A stretch of DNA of 64,000 nt from Galeopsis tetrahit (lineage: Eukaryota > Streptophyta > Magnoliopsida > Lamiales > Lamiaceae). Shown piece by piece: positions 39,401 to 51,500 of the stretch (the first letter of the stretch is position 1; every line of letters begins with the position of its first letter). The DNA is taken from NCBI GenBank assembly GCA_963675135.1, contig CAVLYN010000091.1, positions 359,001 to 423,000 on the forward strand, given 5' to 3'. The position numbers were made by a program, and so were the translations under genes. The notes beneath the pieces are model-generated. The model had not been told where the DNA came from. It worked only from the letters and a program-made list of their open reading frames with translations, and ran no database searches.

Positions 39401-42400
39401 TGAGGCCTCGGGTGCGGAGTTTTTGACGTCGTCGCCCATAGCCAAACTTGCGCGCATGGTTGTCTGCCATTTTTACAAAGTTTTCAGATTGCCTCCCAAG
39501 TTTGCATCCCTCACTGAATTGGCCATAGAATCAATTGTGTCGAGACGGTTTTTGAATTTGAGGCCTCGGGTGCGGAGTTTTTGACGTCGTCGCCCATAGC
39601 CAAATTGCGCGCACGCTTGTGCGCCGTTTTTACAAAGTTTTCAGATTGCCTCTCGGGTTTGCATATCTAGCTGAATTGGCTATAGAATCAATTGTGTCGA
39701 GACGGTTTTTGAATTTGAGGCCTCGGGTGCGGAGTTTTTGACGTCGTCGCCCATAGCCTAATTGCGCGCACGCTTGTGCGCCATTTTTACAAAGTTTTCA
39801 GATTGCCTCTCGGGTATGCATTTCTATCTGAATTGGCCGTAGAATCAATTGTGTCGAGACGGTTTTTGAATTTGAGGCCTCGGGTGCGGAGTTTTTGACG
39901 TCGTCGCCCATAGCCAAACTTGCGCGCATGGTTGTGTGCCATTTTTACAAAGTTTTCAGATTGCCTCCCAAGTTTGCATCCCTCACTGAATTGGCCATAG
40001 AATCAATTGTGTCGAGACGGTTTTTGAATTTGAGGCCTCGGGTGCGGAGTTTTTGACGTCGTCGCCCATAGCCAAATTGCGCGCACACTTGTGCGCCGTT
40101 TTTACAAAGTTTTCAGATTGCCTCTCGGGTTTGCATATCTAGCTGAATTGGCCATATAATCAATTGTGTCGAGACGGTTTTTGAATTTGAGGCCTCGGGT
40201 GCGGAGTTTTTGACGTCGTCGCCCATAGCCAAATTGCGCGCACGCTTGTGCGCCGTTTTTACAAAGTTTTCAGATTGCCTCCCAAGTTTGCATCCCTCAC
40301 TGAATTGGCCATAGAATCAATTGTGTCGAGACGGTTTTTGAATTTGAGGCCTCGGGTGCGGAGTTTTTGACGTCGTCGCCCATAGCCAAATTGCGCGCAC
40401 GCTTGTGCGCCGTTTTTACAAAGTTTTCAAATTGCCTCTCGGGTTTGAATTTCCCACTGAATTGGCCATAGAATCAATTGTGTCGAGACGGTTTTTGAAT
40501 TTGAGGCCTCGGGTGCGGAGTTTTTGACGTCGTCGCCCATAGCCAAATTGCGCGCACGCTTGTGCGCCGTTTTTACAAAGTTTTCAGATTGCCTCTCGGG
40601 TTTGCATTTCTAGCTGAATTGGCCATAGAATCAATTTTGTCGAGACGGTTTTTGAATTTGAGGCCTCGGGTGCGGAGTTTTTGACGTCGTCGCCCATCGC
40701 CAAATTGCACGCACGCTTGTGCGCCGTTTTTACAAAGTTTTCAGATTGCCTCTCGGGTTTGCATTTGTAGCTGAATTGGCCATAGAATCAATTGTGTCTA
40801 GACGGTTTTTGAATTTGAGGCCTCGGGTGCGGAGTTTTTGACGTCGTCGCCCATAGCCAAATTGCGCGCACGCTTGTACGCCGTTTTTACAAAGTTTTCA
40901 AATTGCCTCTCGGGTTTGCATCTCTAGCTAAAATTGGTCATATAATCAATTGTGTCGAGACGGTTTTTGAATTTGAGGCCTCGGGTGCGGAGTTTTTGAC
41001 GTCGTCGCCAATAGCCAAATTGCGCGCACGCTTGTGCGCCGTTTTTACAAAGTTTTCAGATTGCCTCTCGGGTTTGAATTTCCCACTGAATTGGCCATAG
41101 AATCAATTGTGTCGAGACGGTTTTTGAATTTGAGGCCTCGGGTGCGGAGTTTTTGACGTCGTCGCCCATCGCCAAAATGCGCGCACGCTTGTGCACTGTT
41201 TTTACAAAGTTTTTAGATTGCCTCTCGGGTTTGCATTTCTAGCTAAAATTAGTCATAGAATCAATTGTGTCGAGACGGTTTTTGAATTTGAGGCCTCGGG
41301 TGCGGAGTTTTTGACGTCGTCGCCCATAGCCAAATTGCGCGCACGCTTGTGCGCCATTTTTACAAAGTTTTCAGATTGCCTCTCGGGTATGCATTTCTAT
41401 CTGAATTGGCCATAGAATCAATTGTGTCGAGATGGTTTTTGAATTTGAGGCGTCGGGTGCGGAGTTTTTGACGTCGTCGCCCATAGCCAAATTGCGCGCA
41501 CGCTTGTGCGCCGTTTTTACAAAGTTTTCAGATTGCCTCTCGGGTTTGCATCTCTAGCTGAATTGGCCATAGAATCAATTTTGTCGAGACGGTTTTTGAA
41601 TTTGAGGCCTCGGGTGCGGAGTTTTTGACGTCGTCGCCCATCGCCAAAATGCGCGCACGCTTGTGCGCCGTTTTTACAAAGTTTTCAGATTGCCTCTCGG
41701 GTTTGCATTTCTAGCTAAAATTGGTCATAGAATCAATTGTGTCGAGACGGTTTTTGAATTTGAGGCCTCGGGTGCGGAGTTTTTGACGTCGTCGCCCATA
41801 GCCAAATTGCGCGCACGCTTGTGCGCCATTTTTACAAAGTTTTCAGATTGCCTCTCGGGTATGCATTTCTATCTGAATTGGCCATAGAATCAATTGTGTC
41901 GAGACGGTTTTTGAATTTGAGGCCTCGGGTGCGGAGTTTTTGACGTCGTCGCCCATAGCCAAACTTGCGCGCATGGTTGTCTGCCATTTTAACAAAGTTT
42001 TCAGATTGCCTCCCAAGTTTGCATCCCTCACTGAATTGGCCATAGAATCAATTGTGTCGAGACGGTTTTTGAATTTGAGGCCTCGGGTGCGGAGTTTTTG
42101 ACGTCGTCGCCCATAGCCAAATTGCGCGCACGCTTGTGCGCCGTTTTTACAAAGTTTTCAGATTGCCTCTCGGATTTGCATATCTAGCTGAATTGGCCAT
42201 AGAATCAATTGTGTCGAGACGGTTTTTGAATTTGAGGCCTCGGGTGCGGAGTTTTTGACGTCGTCGCCCATAGCCTAATTGCGCGCACGCTTGTGCGCCA
42301 TTTTTACAAAGTTTTCAGATTGCCTCCCAAGTTTGCATCCCTCACTGAATTGGCCATAGAATTAATTGTGTCGAGACGGTTTTTGAATTTGAGGCCTCGG

Positions 42401-45400
42401 GTGCGGAGTTTTTGACGTCGTCGCCCATAGCCAAATTGCGCGCACGCTTGTGCGCCATTTTTACAAAGTTTTCAGATTGCCTCTCGGGTATGCATTTCTA
42501 TCTGAATTGGCCATAGAATCAATTGTGTCGAGATGGTTTTTGAATTTGAGGCGTCGGGTGCGGAGTTTTTGACGTCGTCGCCCATAGCCAAATTGCGCGC
42601 ACGCTTGTGCGCCGTTTTTACAAAGTTTTCAGATTGCCTCTCGGGTTTGCATCTCTAGCTGAATTGGCCATAGAATCAATTTTGTCGAGACGGTTTTTGA
42701 ATTTGAGGCCTCGGGTGCGGAGTTTTTGACGTCGTCGCCCATCGCCAAAATGCGCGCACGCTTGTGCGCCGTTTTTACAAAGTTTTCAGATTGCCTCTCG
42801 GGTTTGCATTTCTAGCTAAAATTGGTCATAGAATCAATTGTGTCGAGACGGTTTTTGAATTTGAGGCCTCGGGTGCGGAGTTTTTGACGTCGTCGCCCAT
42901 AGCCAAATTGCGCGCACGCTTGTGCGTCATTTTTACAAAGTTTTCAGATTGCCTCTCGGGTATGCATTTCTATCTGAATTGGCCATAGAATCAATTGTGT
43001 CGAGACGGTTTTTGAATTTGAGGCCTCGGGTGCGGAGTTTTTGACGTCGTCGCCCATAGCCAAACTTGCGCGCATGGTTGTCTGCCATTTTTACAAAGTT
43101 TTCAGATTGCCTCCCAAGTTTGCATCCCTCACTGAATTGGCCATAGAATCAATTGTGTCGAGACGGTTTTTGAATTTGAGGCCTCGGGTGCGGAGTTTTT
43201 GACGTCGTCGCCCATAGCCAAATTGCGCGCACGCTTGTGCGCCGTTTTTACAAAGTTTTCAGATTGCCTCTCGGGTTTGCATATCTAGCTGAATTGGCTA
43301 TAGAATCAATTGTGTCGAGACGGTTTTTGAATTTGAGGCCTCGGGTGCGGAGTTTTTGACGTCGTCGCCCATAGCCTAATTGCGCGCACGCTTGTGCGCC
43401 ATTTTTACAAAGTTTTCAGATTGCCTCCCAAGTTTGCATCCCTCACTGAATTGGCCATAGAATCAATTGTGTCGAGACGGTTTTTGAATTTGAGGCCTCG
43501 GGTGCGGAGTTTTTGATGTCGTCGCCCATAGCCAAATTGCGCGCACGCTTGTGCGCCATTTTTACAAAGTTTTCAGATTGCCTCTCGGGTATGCATTTCT
43601 ATCTGAATTGGCTATAGAATCAATTGTGTCGAGACGGTTTTTGAATTTGAGGCCTCGGGTGCGGAGTTTTTGACGTCGTCGCCCATAGCCAAACTTGCGC
43701 GCATGGTTGTGTGCCATTTTTACAAAGTTTTCAGATTGCCTCCCAAGTTTGCATCCCTCACTGAATTGGCCATAGAATCAATTGTGTCGAGACGGTTTTT
43801 GAATTTGAGGCCTCGGGTGCGGAGTTTTTGACGTCGTCGCCCATAGCCAAATTGCGCGCACACTTGTGCGCCGTTTTTACAAAGTTTTCAGATTGCCTCT
43901 CGGGTTTGCATATCTAGCTGAATTGGCCATATAATCAATTGTGTCGAGACGGTTTTTGAATTTGAGGCCTCGGGTGCGGAGTTTTTGACGTCGTCGCCCA
44001 TAGCCAAATTGCGCGCACGCTTGTGCGCCGTTTTTACAAAGTTTTCAGATTGCCTCTCGGGTTTGCATTCCCAGCTAAAATTGGTCATAGAATCAATTGT
44101 GTCGAGACGGTTTTTGAATTTGAGGCCTCGGGTGCGGAGTTTTTGACGTCGTCGCCCATAGCCAAATTGCGCGCACGCTTGTGCGCCGTTTTTACAAAGT
44201 TTTCAGATTGCCTCTCGGGTTTGCATATCTAGCTGAATTGGCTATAGAATCAATTGTGTCGAGACGGTTTTTGAATTTGAGGCCTCGGGTGCGGAGTTTT
44301 TGACGTCGTCGCCCATAGCCTAATTGCGCGCACGCTTGTGCGCCATTTTTACAAAGTTTTCAGATTGCCTCTCGGGTATGCATTTCTATCTGAATTGGCC
44401 GTAGAATCAATTGTGTCGAGACGGTTTTTGAATTTGAGGCCTCGGGTGCGGAGTTTTTGACGTCGTCGCCCATAGCCAAACTTGCGCGCATGGTTGTGTG
44501 CCATTTTTACAAAGTTTTCAGATTGCCTCCCAAGTTTGCATCCCTCACTGAATTGGCCATAGAATCAATTGTGTCGAGACGGTTTTTGAATTTGAGGCCT
44601 CGGGTGCGGAGTTTTTGACGTCGTCGCCCATAGCCAAATTGCGCGCACACTTGTGCGCCGTTTTTACAAAGTTTTCAGATTGCCTCTCGGGTTTGCATAT
44701 CTAGCTGAATTGGCCATATAATCAATTGTGTCGAGACGGTTTTTGTATTTGAGGCCTCGGGTGCGGAGTTTTTGACGTCGTCGCCCATAGCCAAATTGCG
44801 CGCACGCTTGTGCGCCGTTTTTACAAAGTTTTCAGATTGCCTCTCGGGTTTGCATTCCCAGCTAAAATTGGTCATAGAATCAATTGTGTCGAGACGGTTT
44901 TTGAATTTGAGGCCTCGGGTGCGGAGTTTTTGACGTCGTCGCCCATAGCCAAATTGCGCGCACGCTTGTGCGCCGTTTTTACAAAGTTTTCAGATTGCCT
45001 CTCGGGTTTGCATTTCTAGCTAAAATTGGTCATAGAATCAATTGTGTCGAGACGGTTTTTGAATTTGAGGCCTCGGGTGCGGAGTTTTTGACGTCGTCGC
45101 CCATAGCCAAATTGCGTGCACGCTTGTGCGCCGTTTTTACAAAGTTTTCAGATTGCCTCTCGGGTTTGCATTTCTAGCTGAATTGGCCATAGAATCAATT
45201 TTGTCGAGACGGTTTTTGAATTTGAGGCCTCGGGTGCGGAGTTTTTGACGTCGTCGCCCATCGCCAAAATGCGCGCACGCTTGTGCGCCGTTTTTACGAA
45301 GTTTTCAGATTGCCTCTCGGGTTTGCATTTCTAGCTAAAATTGGTCATAGAATCAATTGTGTCGAGACGGTTTTTGAATTTGAGGCCTCGGGTGCGGAGT

Positions 45401-45550
45401 TTTTAACGTCGTCGCCCATAGCCAAATTGCGCGCACGCTTGTGCGCCATTTTTACAAAGTTTTCAGATTGCCTCTCGGGTATGCATTTCTATCTGAATTG
45501 GCCATAGAATCAATTGTGTCGAGACGGTTTTTGAATTTGAGGCCTCGGGT
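33401..45550 (+). repeat. Satellite zone V, marked by GGGTATGCATTTCTATC monomers, with 7- and 27-monomer repeats
   Basis: The monomer variant GGGTATGCATTTCTATC is frequent here (34.5-45.5 kb, with one more near 47.5 kb) and absent to the left. Repeats detected: 2359 bp (15 monomers), with GAATTAGCC at about 33539 and 35898; 2674 bp (17 monomers), 34742 to 37416; 1101 bp (7 monomers), 37416 to 38517 and again 41663 to 42764; and 4247 bp (27 monomers), relating about 36.4-39.0 kb to 40.7-43.2 kb, so the 7-monomer pair was itself duplicated. A 787-bp (5-monomer) pair lies at 43.9-45.0 kb, with CCCAGCTAAAATTG near 44071 and 44858. Confidence 0.78.
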
Positions 45551-48500
45551 GCGGAGTTTTTGACGTCGTCGCCCATAGCCAAACTTGCGCGCATGGTTGT
45601 GTGCCATTTTTACAAAGTTTTTAGATTGCCTCCCAAGTTTGCATCCCTCACTGAATTGGCCATAGAATCAATTGTGTCGAGACGATTTTTGAATTTGAGG
45701 CCTCGGGTGCGGAGTTTTTGACGTCGTCGCCCATAGCCAAATTACGCGCACGCTTGTGCGCCGTTTTTACAAAGTTTTCAGATTGCCTCTCGGGTTTGCA
45801 TATCTAGCTGAATTGGCCATAGAATCAATTGTGTCGAGACGGTTTTTGAATTTGAGGCCTCGGGTGCGGAGTTTTTGACGTCGTCGCCCATAGCCAAATT
45901 GCGCGCACGCTTGTGCGCCGTTTTTACAAAGTTTTCAGATTGCCTCTCGGGTTTGCATTCCTAGCTAAAATTGGTCATAGAATCAATTGTGTCGAGACGG
46001 TTTTTGAATTTGAGGCCTCGGGTGCGGAGTTTTTGACGTCGTCGCCCATAGCCAAATTGCGCGCACGCTTGTGCGCCATTTTTACAAAGTTTTCAGATTG
46101 CCTCTCGGGTTTGAATTTCCCACTGAATTGGCCATAGAATCAATTGTGTCGAGACTGTTTTTGAATTTGAGGCCTCGGGTGCGGAGTTTTTGACGTCGTC
46201 GCCCATAACCAAATTGCGCGCACGCTTGTGCGCCGTTTTTACAAAGTTTTCAGATTGCCTCTCGGGTTTGCATCTCTAGTTGAATTGGCCATAGAATCAA
46301 TTTTGTCGAGACGGTTTTTAATTTGAGGCCTCGGGTGCGGAGTTTTTGACGTCGTCGCCCATCGCCAAAATGCGCGCACGCTTGTGCGCCGTTTTTACAA
46401 AGTTTTCAGATTGCCTCTCGGGTTTGCATTTCTAGCTAAAATTGGTCATAGAATCAATTGTGTCGAGACGGTTTTTGAATTTGAGGCCTCGGGTGCGGAG
46501 TTTTTGACGTCGTCGCCCATAGCCAAATTGCGCGCACGCTTGTGCACCGTTTTTACAAAGTTTTCAAATTGCCTCTCGGGTTTGCATTTCTAGCTAAAAT
46601 TGGTCATAGAATCAATTGTGTCGAGACGGTTTTTGAATTTGAGGCCACGGGTGCGGAGTTTTTGACGTCGTCGCCCATAGCCAAATTGCGCGCACACTTG
46701 TGCGCCGTTTTTACAAAGTTTTCAGATTGCCTCTCGGGTTTGCATTTCTATATGAATTGGCCATAGAATCAATTGTGTCGAGACGGGTTTTGAATTTCAG
46801 GCCTCGGGTGCGGAGTTTTTGACGTCGTCGCCCATAGCCAAACTTGCGCGCATGGTTGTGTGCCATTTTTACAAAGTTTTCAGATTGCCTCCCAAGTTTG
46901 CATCCCTCACTGAATTGGCCATAGAATCAATTGTGTCGAGACGGTTTTTGAATTTGAGGCCTCGGGTGCGGAGTTTTTGATGTCGTCGCCCATAGCCAAA
47001 TTGCGCGCACGCTTGTGCGCCGTTTTTACAAAGTTTTCAGAATTCCTCTCGGGTTTGCATTTCTAGCTGAATTGGCCATAGAATCAATTTTGTCGAGACG
47101 GTTTTTGAATTTGAGGCCTCGGGTGCGGAGTTTTTGACGTCGTCGCCCCTAACCAAATTGCGCGCACGCTTGTGCGCCGTTTTTACAAAGTTTTCAGATT
47201 GCCATTCGGGTTTGCATTTCTAGCTGAATTGGCCATAGAATCAATTGTGTCGAGACGGTTTTTGAATTTGAGGCCTCGGGTGCGGAGTTTTTGACGTCGT
47301 CGCCCATAGCCAAATTGCGCGCACGCTTGTGCGCCGTTTTTACAAAGTTTTCAGATTGCCTCTCGGGTTTGCATTTCTAGCTGAATTGGCCATAGAATCA
47401 ATTTTGTCGAGACGATTTTTGAATTTGAGGCCTCGGGTGCGGAGTTTTTGACGTCGTCGCCCATAGCCAAATTGCGCGCACGTTTGTGCGCCATTTTTAC
47501 AAAGTTTTCAGATTGCCTCTCGGGTATGCATTTCTATCTGAATTGGCCATAGAATCAATTGTGTCGAGACGGTTTTTGAATTTGAGGCCTCGGGTGCGGA
47601 GTTTTTGACGTCGTCGCCCATAGCCAAACTTGCGCGCATGGTTGTGTGCCATTTTTACAAAGTTTTTAGATTGCCTCCCAAGTTTGCATCCCTCACTGAA
47701 TTGGCCATAGAATCAATTGTGTCGAGACGGTTTTTGAATTTGAGGCCTTGGGTGCGGAGTTTTTGACGTCGTCGCCCATAGCCAAATTACGCGCACGCTT
47801 GTGCGCCGTTTTTACAAAGTTTTCAGATTGCCTCTCGGGTTTGCATATCTAGCTGAATTGGCCATAGAATCAATTGTGTCGAGACGGTTTTTGAATTTGA
47901 GGCCTCGGGTGCGGAGTTTTTGACGTCGTCGCCCATAGCCAAATTGCGCGCACGCTTGTGCGCCGTTTTTACAAAGTTTTCAGATTGCCTCTCGGGTTTG
48001 CATTCCTAGCTAAAATTGGTCATAGAATCAATTGTGTCGAGACGGTTTTTGAATTTGAGGCCTCGGGTGCGGAGTTTTTGACGTCGTCGTCCATAGCCAA
48101 ATTGCGCGCACGCTTGTGCGCCGTTTTTACAAAGTTTTCAGATTGCCTCTCGGGTTTGAATTTCCCACTGAATTGGCCATAGAATCAATTGTGTCGAGAC
48201 TGTTTTTGAATTTGAGGCCTCGGGTGCGGAGTTTTTGACGTCGTCGCCCATAGCCAAATTGCGCGCACGCTTGTGCGCCGTTTTTACAAAGTTTTCAGAT
48301 TGCCTCTCGGGTTTGCATCTCTAGTTGAATTGGCCATAGAATCAATTTTGTCGAGACGGTTTTTAATTTGAGGCCTCGGGTGCGGAGTTTTTGACGTCGT
48401 CGCCCATCGCCAAAATGCGCGCACGCTTGTGCGCCGTTTTTACAAAGTTTTCAGATTGCCTCTCGGGTTTGCATTTCTAGCTAAAATTGGTCATAGAATC

Positions 48501-51500
48501 AATTGTGTCGAGACGGTTTTTGAATTTGAGGCCTCGGGTGCGGAGTTTTTGACGTCGTCGCCCATAGCCAAATTGCGCGCACGCTTGTGCACCGTTTTTA
48601 CAAAGTTTTCAAATTGCCTCTCGGGTTTGCATTTCTAGCTAAAATTGGTCATAGAATCAATTGTGTCGAGACGGTTTTTGAATTTGAGGCCACGGGTGCG
48701 GAGTTTTTGACGTCGTCGCCCATAGCCAAATTGCGCGCACACTTGTGCGCCGTTTTTACAAAGTTTTCAGATTGCCTCTCGGGTTTGCATTTCTATATGA
48801 ATTGGCCATAGAATCAATTGTGTCGAGACGGGTTTTGAATTTCAGGCCTCGGGTGCGGAGTTTTTGACGTCGTCGCCCATAGCCAAACTTGCGCGCATGG
48901 TTGTGTGCCATTTTTACAAAGTTTTCAGATTGCCTCCCAAGTTTGCATCCCTCACTGAATTGGCCATAGAATCAATTGTGTCGAGACGGTTTTTGAATTT
49001 GAGGCCTCGGGTGCGGAGTTTTTGATGTCGTCGCCCATAGCCAAATTGCGCGCACGCTTGTGCGCCGTTTTTACAAAGTTTTCAGAATTCCTCTCGGGTT
49101 TGCATTTCTAGCTGAATTGGCCATAGAATCAATTTTGTCGAGACGGTTTTTGAATTTGAGGCCTCGGGTGCGGAGTTTTTGACGTCGTCGCCCCTAACCA
49201 AATTGCGCGCACGCTTGTGCGCCGTTTTTACAAAGTTTTCAGATTGCCATTCGGGTTTGCATTTCTAGCTGAATTGGCCATAGAATCAATTGTGTCGAGA
49301 CGGTTTTTGAATTTGAGGCCTCGGGTGCGGAGTTTTTGTCGTCGTCGCCCACAGCCAAATTGCGCGCACGCTTGTGCGCCGTTTTTACAAAGTTTTCAGA
49401 TTGCCTCTCGGGTTTGCATTTCTAGCTGAATTGGCCATAGAATCAATTTTGTCGAGACGATTTTTGAATTTGAGGCCTCGGGTGCGGAGTTTTTGACGTC
49501 GTCGCCCATCGCCAAATTGCACGCACGCTTGTGCGCCGTTTTTACAAAGTTTTCAGATTGCCTCTCGGGTTTGCATTTCTAGCTGAATTGGTCATAGAAT
49601 CAATTGTGTCGAGACGGTTTTTGAATTTGAGGCCTCGGGTGCGGAGTTTTTGACGTCGTCGCCCATAGCCAAATTGCGCGCACGCTTGTGCGCCGTTTTT
49701 ACAAAGTTTTCAGATTGCCTCTCGGGTTTGAATTTCCCACTGAATTGGCCATAGAATCAATTGTGTCGAGACTGTTTTTGAATTTGAGGCCTCGGGTGCG
49801 GAGTTTTTGACGTCGTCGCCCATAGCCAAATTGCGCGCACGCTTGTGCGCCGTTTTTACAAAGTTTTCAGATTGCCTCTCGGGTTTGCATCTCTAGTTGA
49901 ATTGGCCATAGAATCAATTTTGTCGAGACGGTTTTTAATTTGAGGCCTCGGGTGCGGAGTTTTTGACGTCGTCGCCCATCGCCAAAATGCGCGCACGCTT
50001 GTGCGCCGTTTTTACAAAGTTTTCAGATTGCCTCTCGGGTTTGCATTTCTAGCTAAAATTGGTCATAGAATCAATTGTGTCGAGACGGTTTTTGAATTTG
50101 AGGCCTCGGGTGCGGAGTTTTTGACGTCGTCGCCCATAGCCAAATTGCGCGCACGCTTGTGCACCGTTTTTACAAAGTTTTCAAATTGCTTCTCGGGTTT
50201 GCATTTCTAGCTAAAATTGGTCATAGAATCAATTGTGTCGAGACGGTTTTTGAATTTGAGGCCACGGGTGCGGAGTTTTTGACGTCGTCGCCCATAGCCA
50301 AATTGCGCGGACACTTGTGCGCCGTTTTTACAAAGTTTTCAGATTGCCTCTCGGGTTTGCATTTCTATATGAATTGGCCATAGAATCAATTGTGTCGAGA
50401 CGGGTTTTGAATTTCAGGCCTCGGGTGCGGAGTTTTTGACGTCGTCGCCCATAGCCAAACTTGCGCGCATGGTTGTGTGCCATTTTTACAAAGTTTTCAG
50501 ATTGCCTCCCAAGTTTGCATCCCTCACTGAATTGGCCATAGAATCAATTGTGTCGAGACGGTTTTTGAATTTGAGGCCTCGGGTGCGGAGTTTTTGATGT
50601 CGTCGCCCATAGCCAAATTGCGCGCACGCTTGTGCGCCGTTTTTACAAAGTTTTCAGAATTCCTCTCGGGTTTGCATTTCTAGCTGAATTGGCCATAGAA
50701 TCAATTTTGTCGAGACGGTTTTTGAATTTGAGGCCTCGGGTGCGGAGTTTTTGACGTCGTCGCCCCTAACCAAATTGCGCGCACGCTTGTGCGCCGTTTT
50801 TACAAAGTTTTCAGATTGCCATTCGGGTTTGCATTTCTAGCTGAATTGGCCATAGAATCAATTGTGTCGAGACGGTTTTTGAATTTGAGGCCTCGGGTGC
50901 GGAGTTTTTGACGTCGTCGCCCATAGCCAAATTGCGCGCACGCTTGTGCGCCGTTTTTACAATGTTTTCAGATTGCCTCTCGGGTTTGCATTTCTAGCTG
51001 AATTGGCCATAGAATCAATTTTGTCGAGACGATTTTTGAATTTGAGGCCTCGGGTGCGGAGTTTTTGACGTCGTCGCCCATCGCCAAATTGCACGCACGC
51101 TTGTGCGCCGTTTTTACAAAGTTTTCAGATTGCCTCTCGGGTTTGCATTTCTAGCTGAATTGGTCATAGAATCAATTGTGTCGAGACGGTTTTTGAATTT
51201 GAGGCCTCGGGTGCGGAGTTTTTGACGTCGTCGCCCATAGCCAAATTGCGCGCACGCTTGTGCGCCGTTTTTACAATGTTTTCAGATTGCCTCTCGGGTT
51301 TGCATTTCTAGCTGAATTGGCCATAGAATCAATTTTGTCGAGACGATTTTTGAATTTGAGGCCTCGGGTGCGGAGTTTTTGACGTCGTCGCCCATCGCCA
51401 AATTGCACGCACGCTTGTGCGCCGTTTTTACAAAGTTTTCAGATTGCCTCTCGGGTTTGCATTTCTAGCTGAATTGGTCATAGAATCAATTGTGTCGAGA

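Noticed and set aside
21386..44875. Minus-strand frames of 66-99 residues inside the satellite (near 21.5, 41.9, 44.0 and 44.8 kb)
   Set aside because: These are reverse-strand readings of the same monomers, kept open by single variants. They have no start context or domain.
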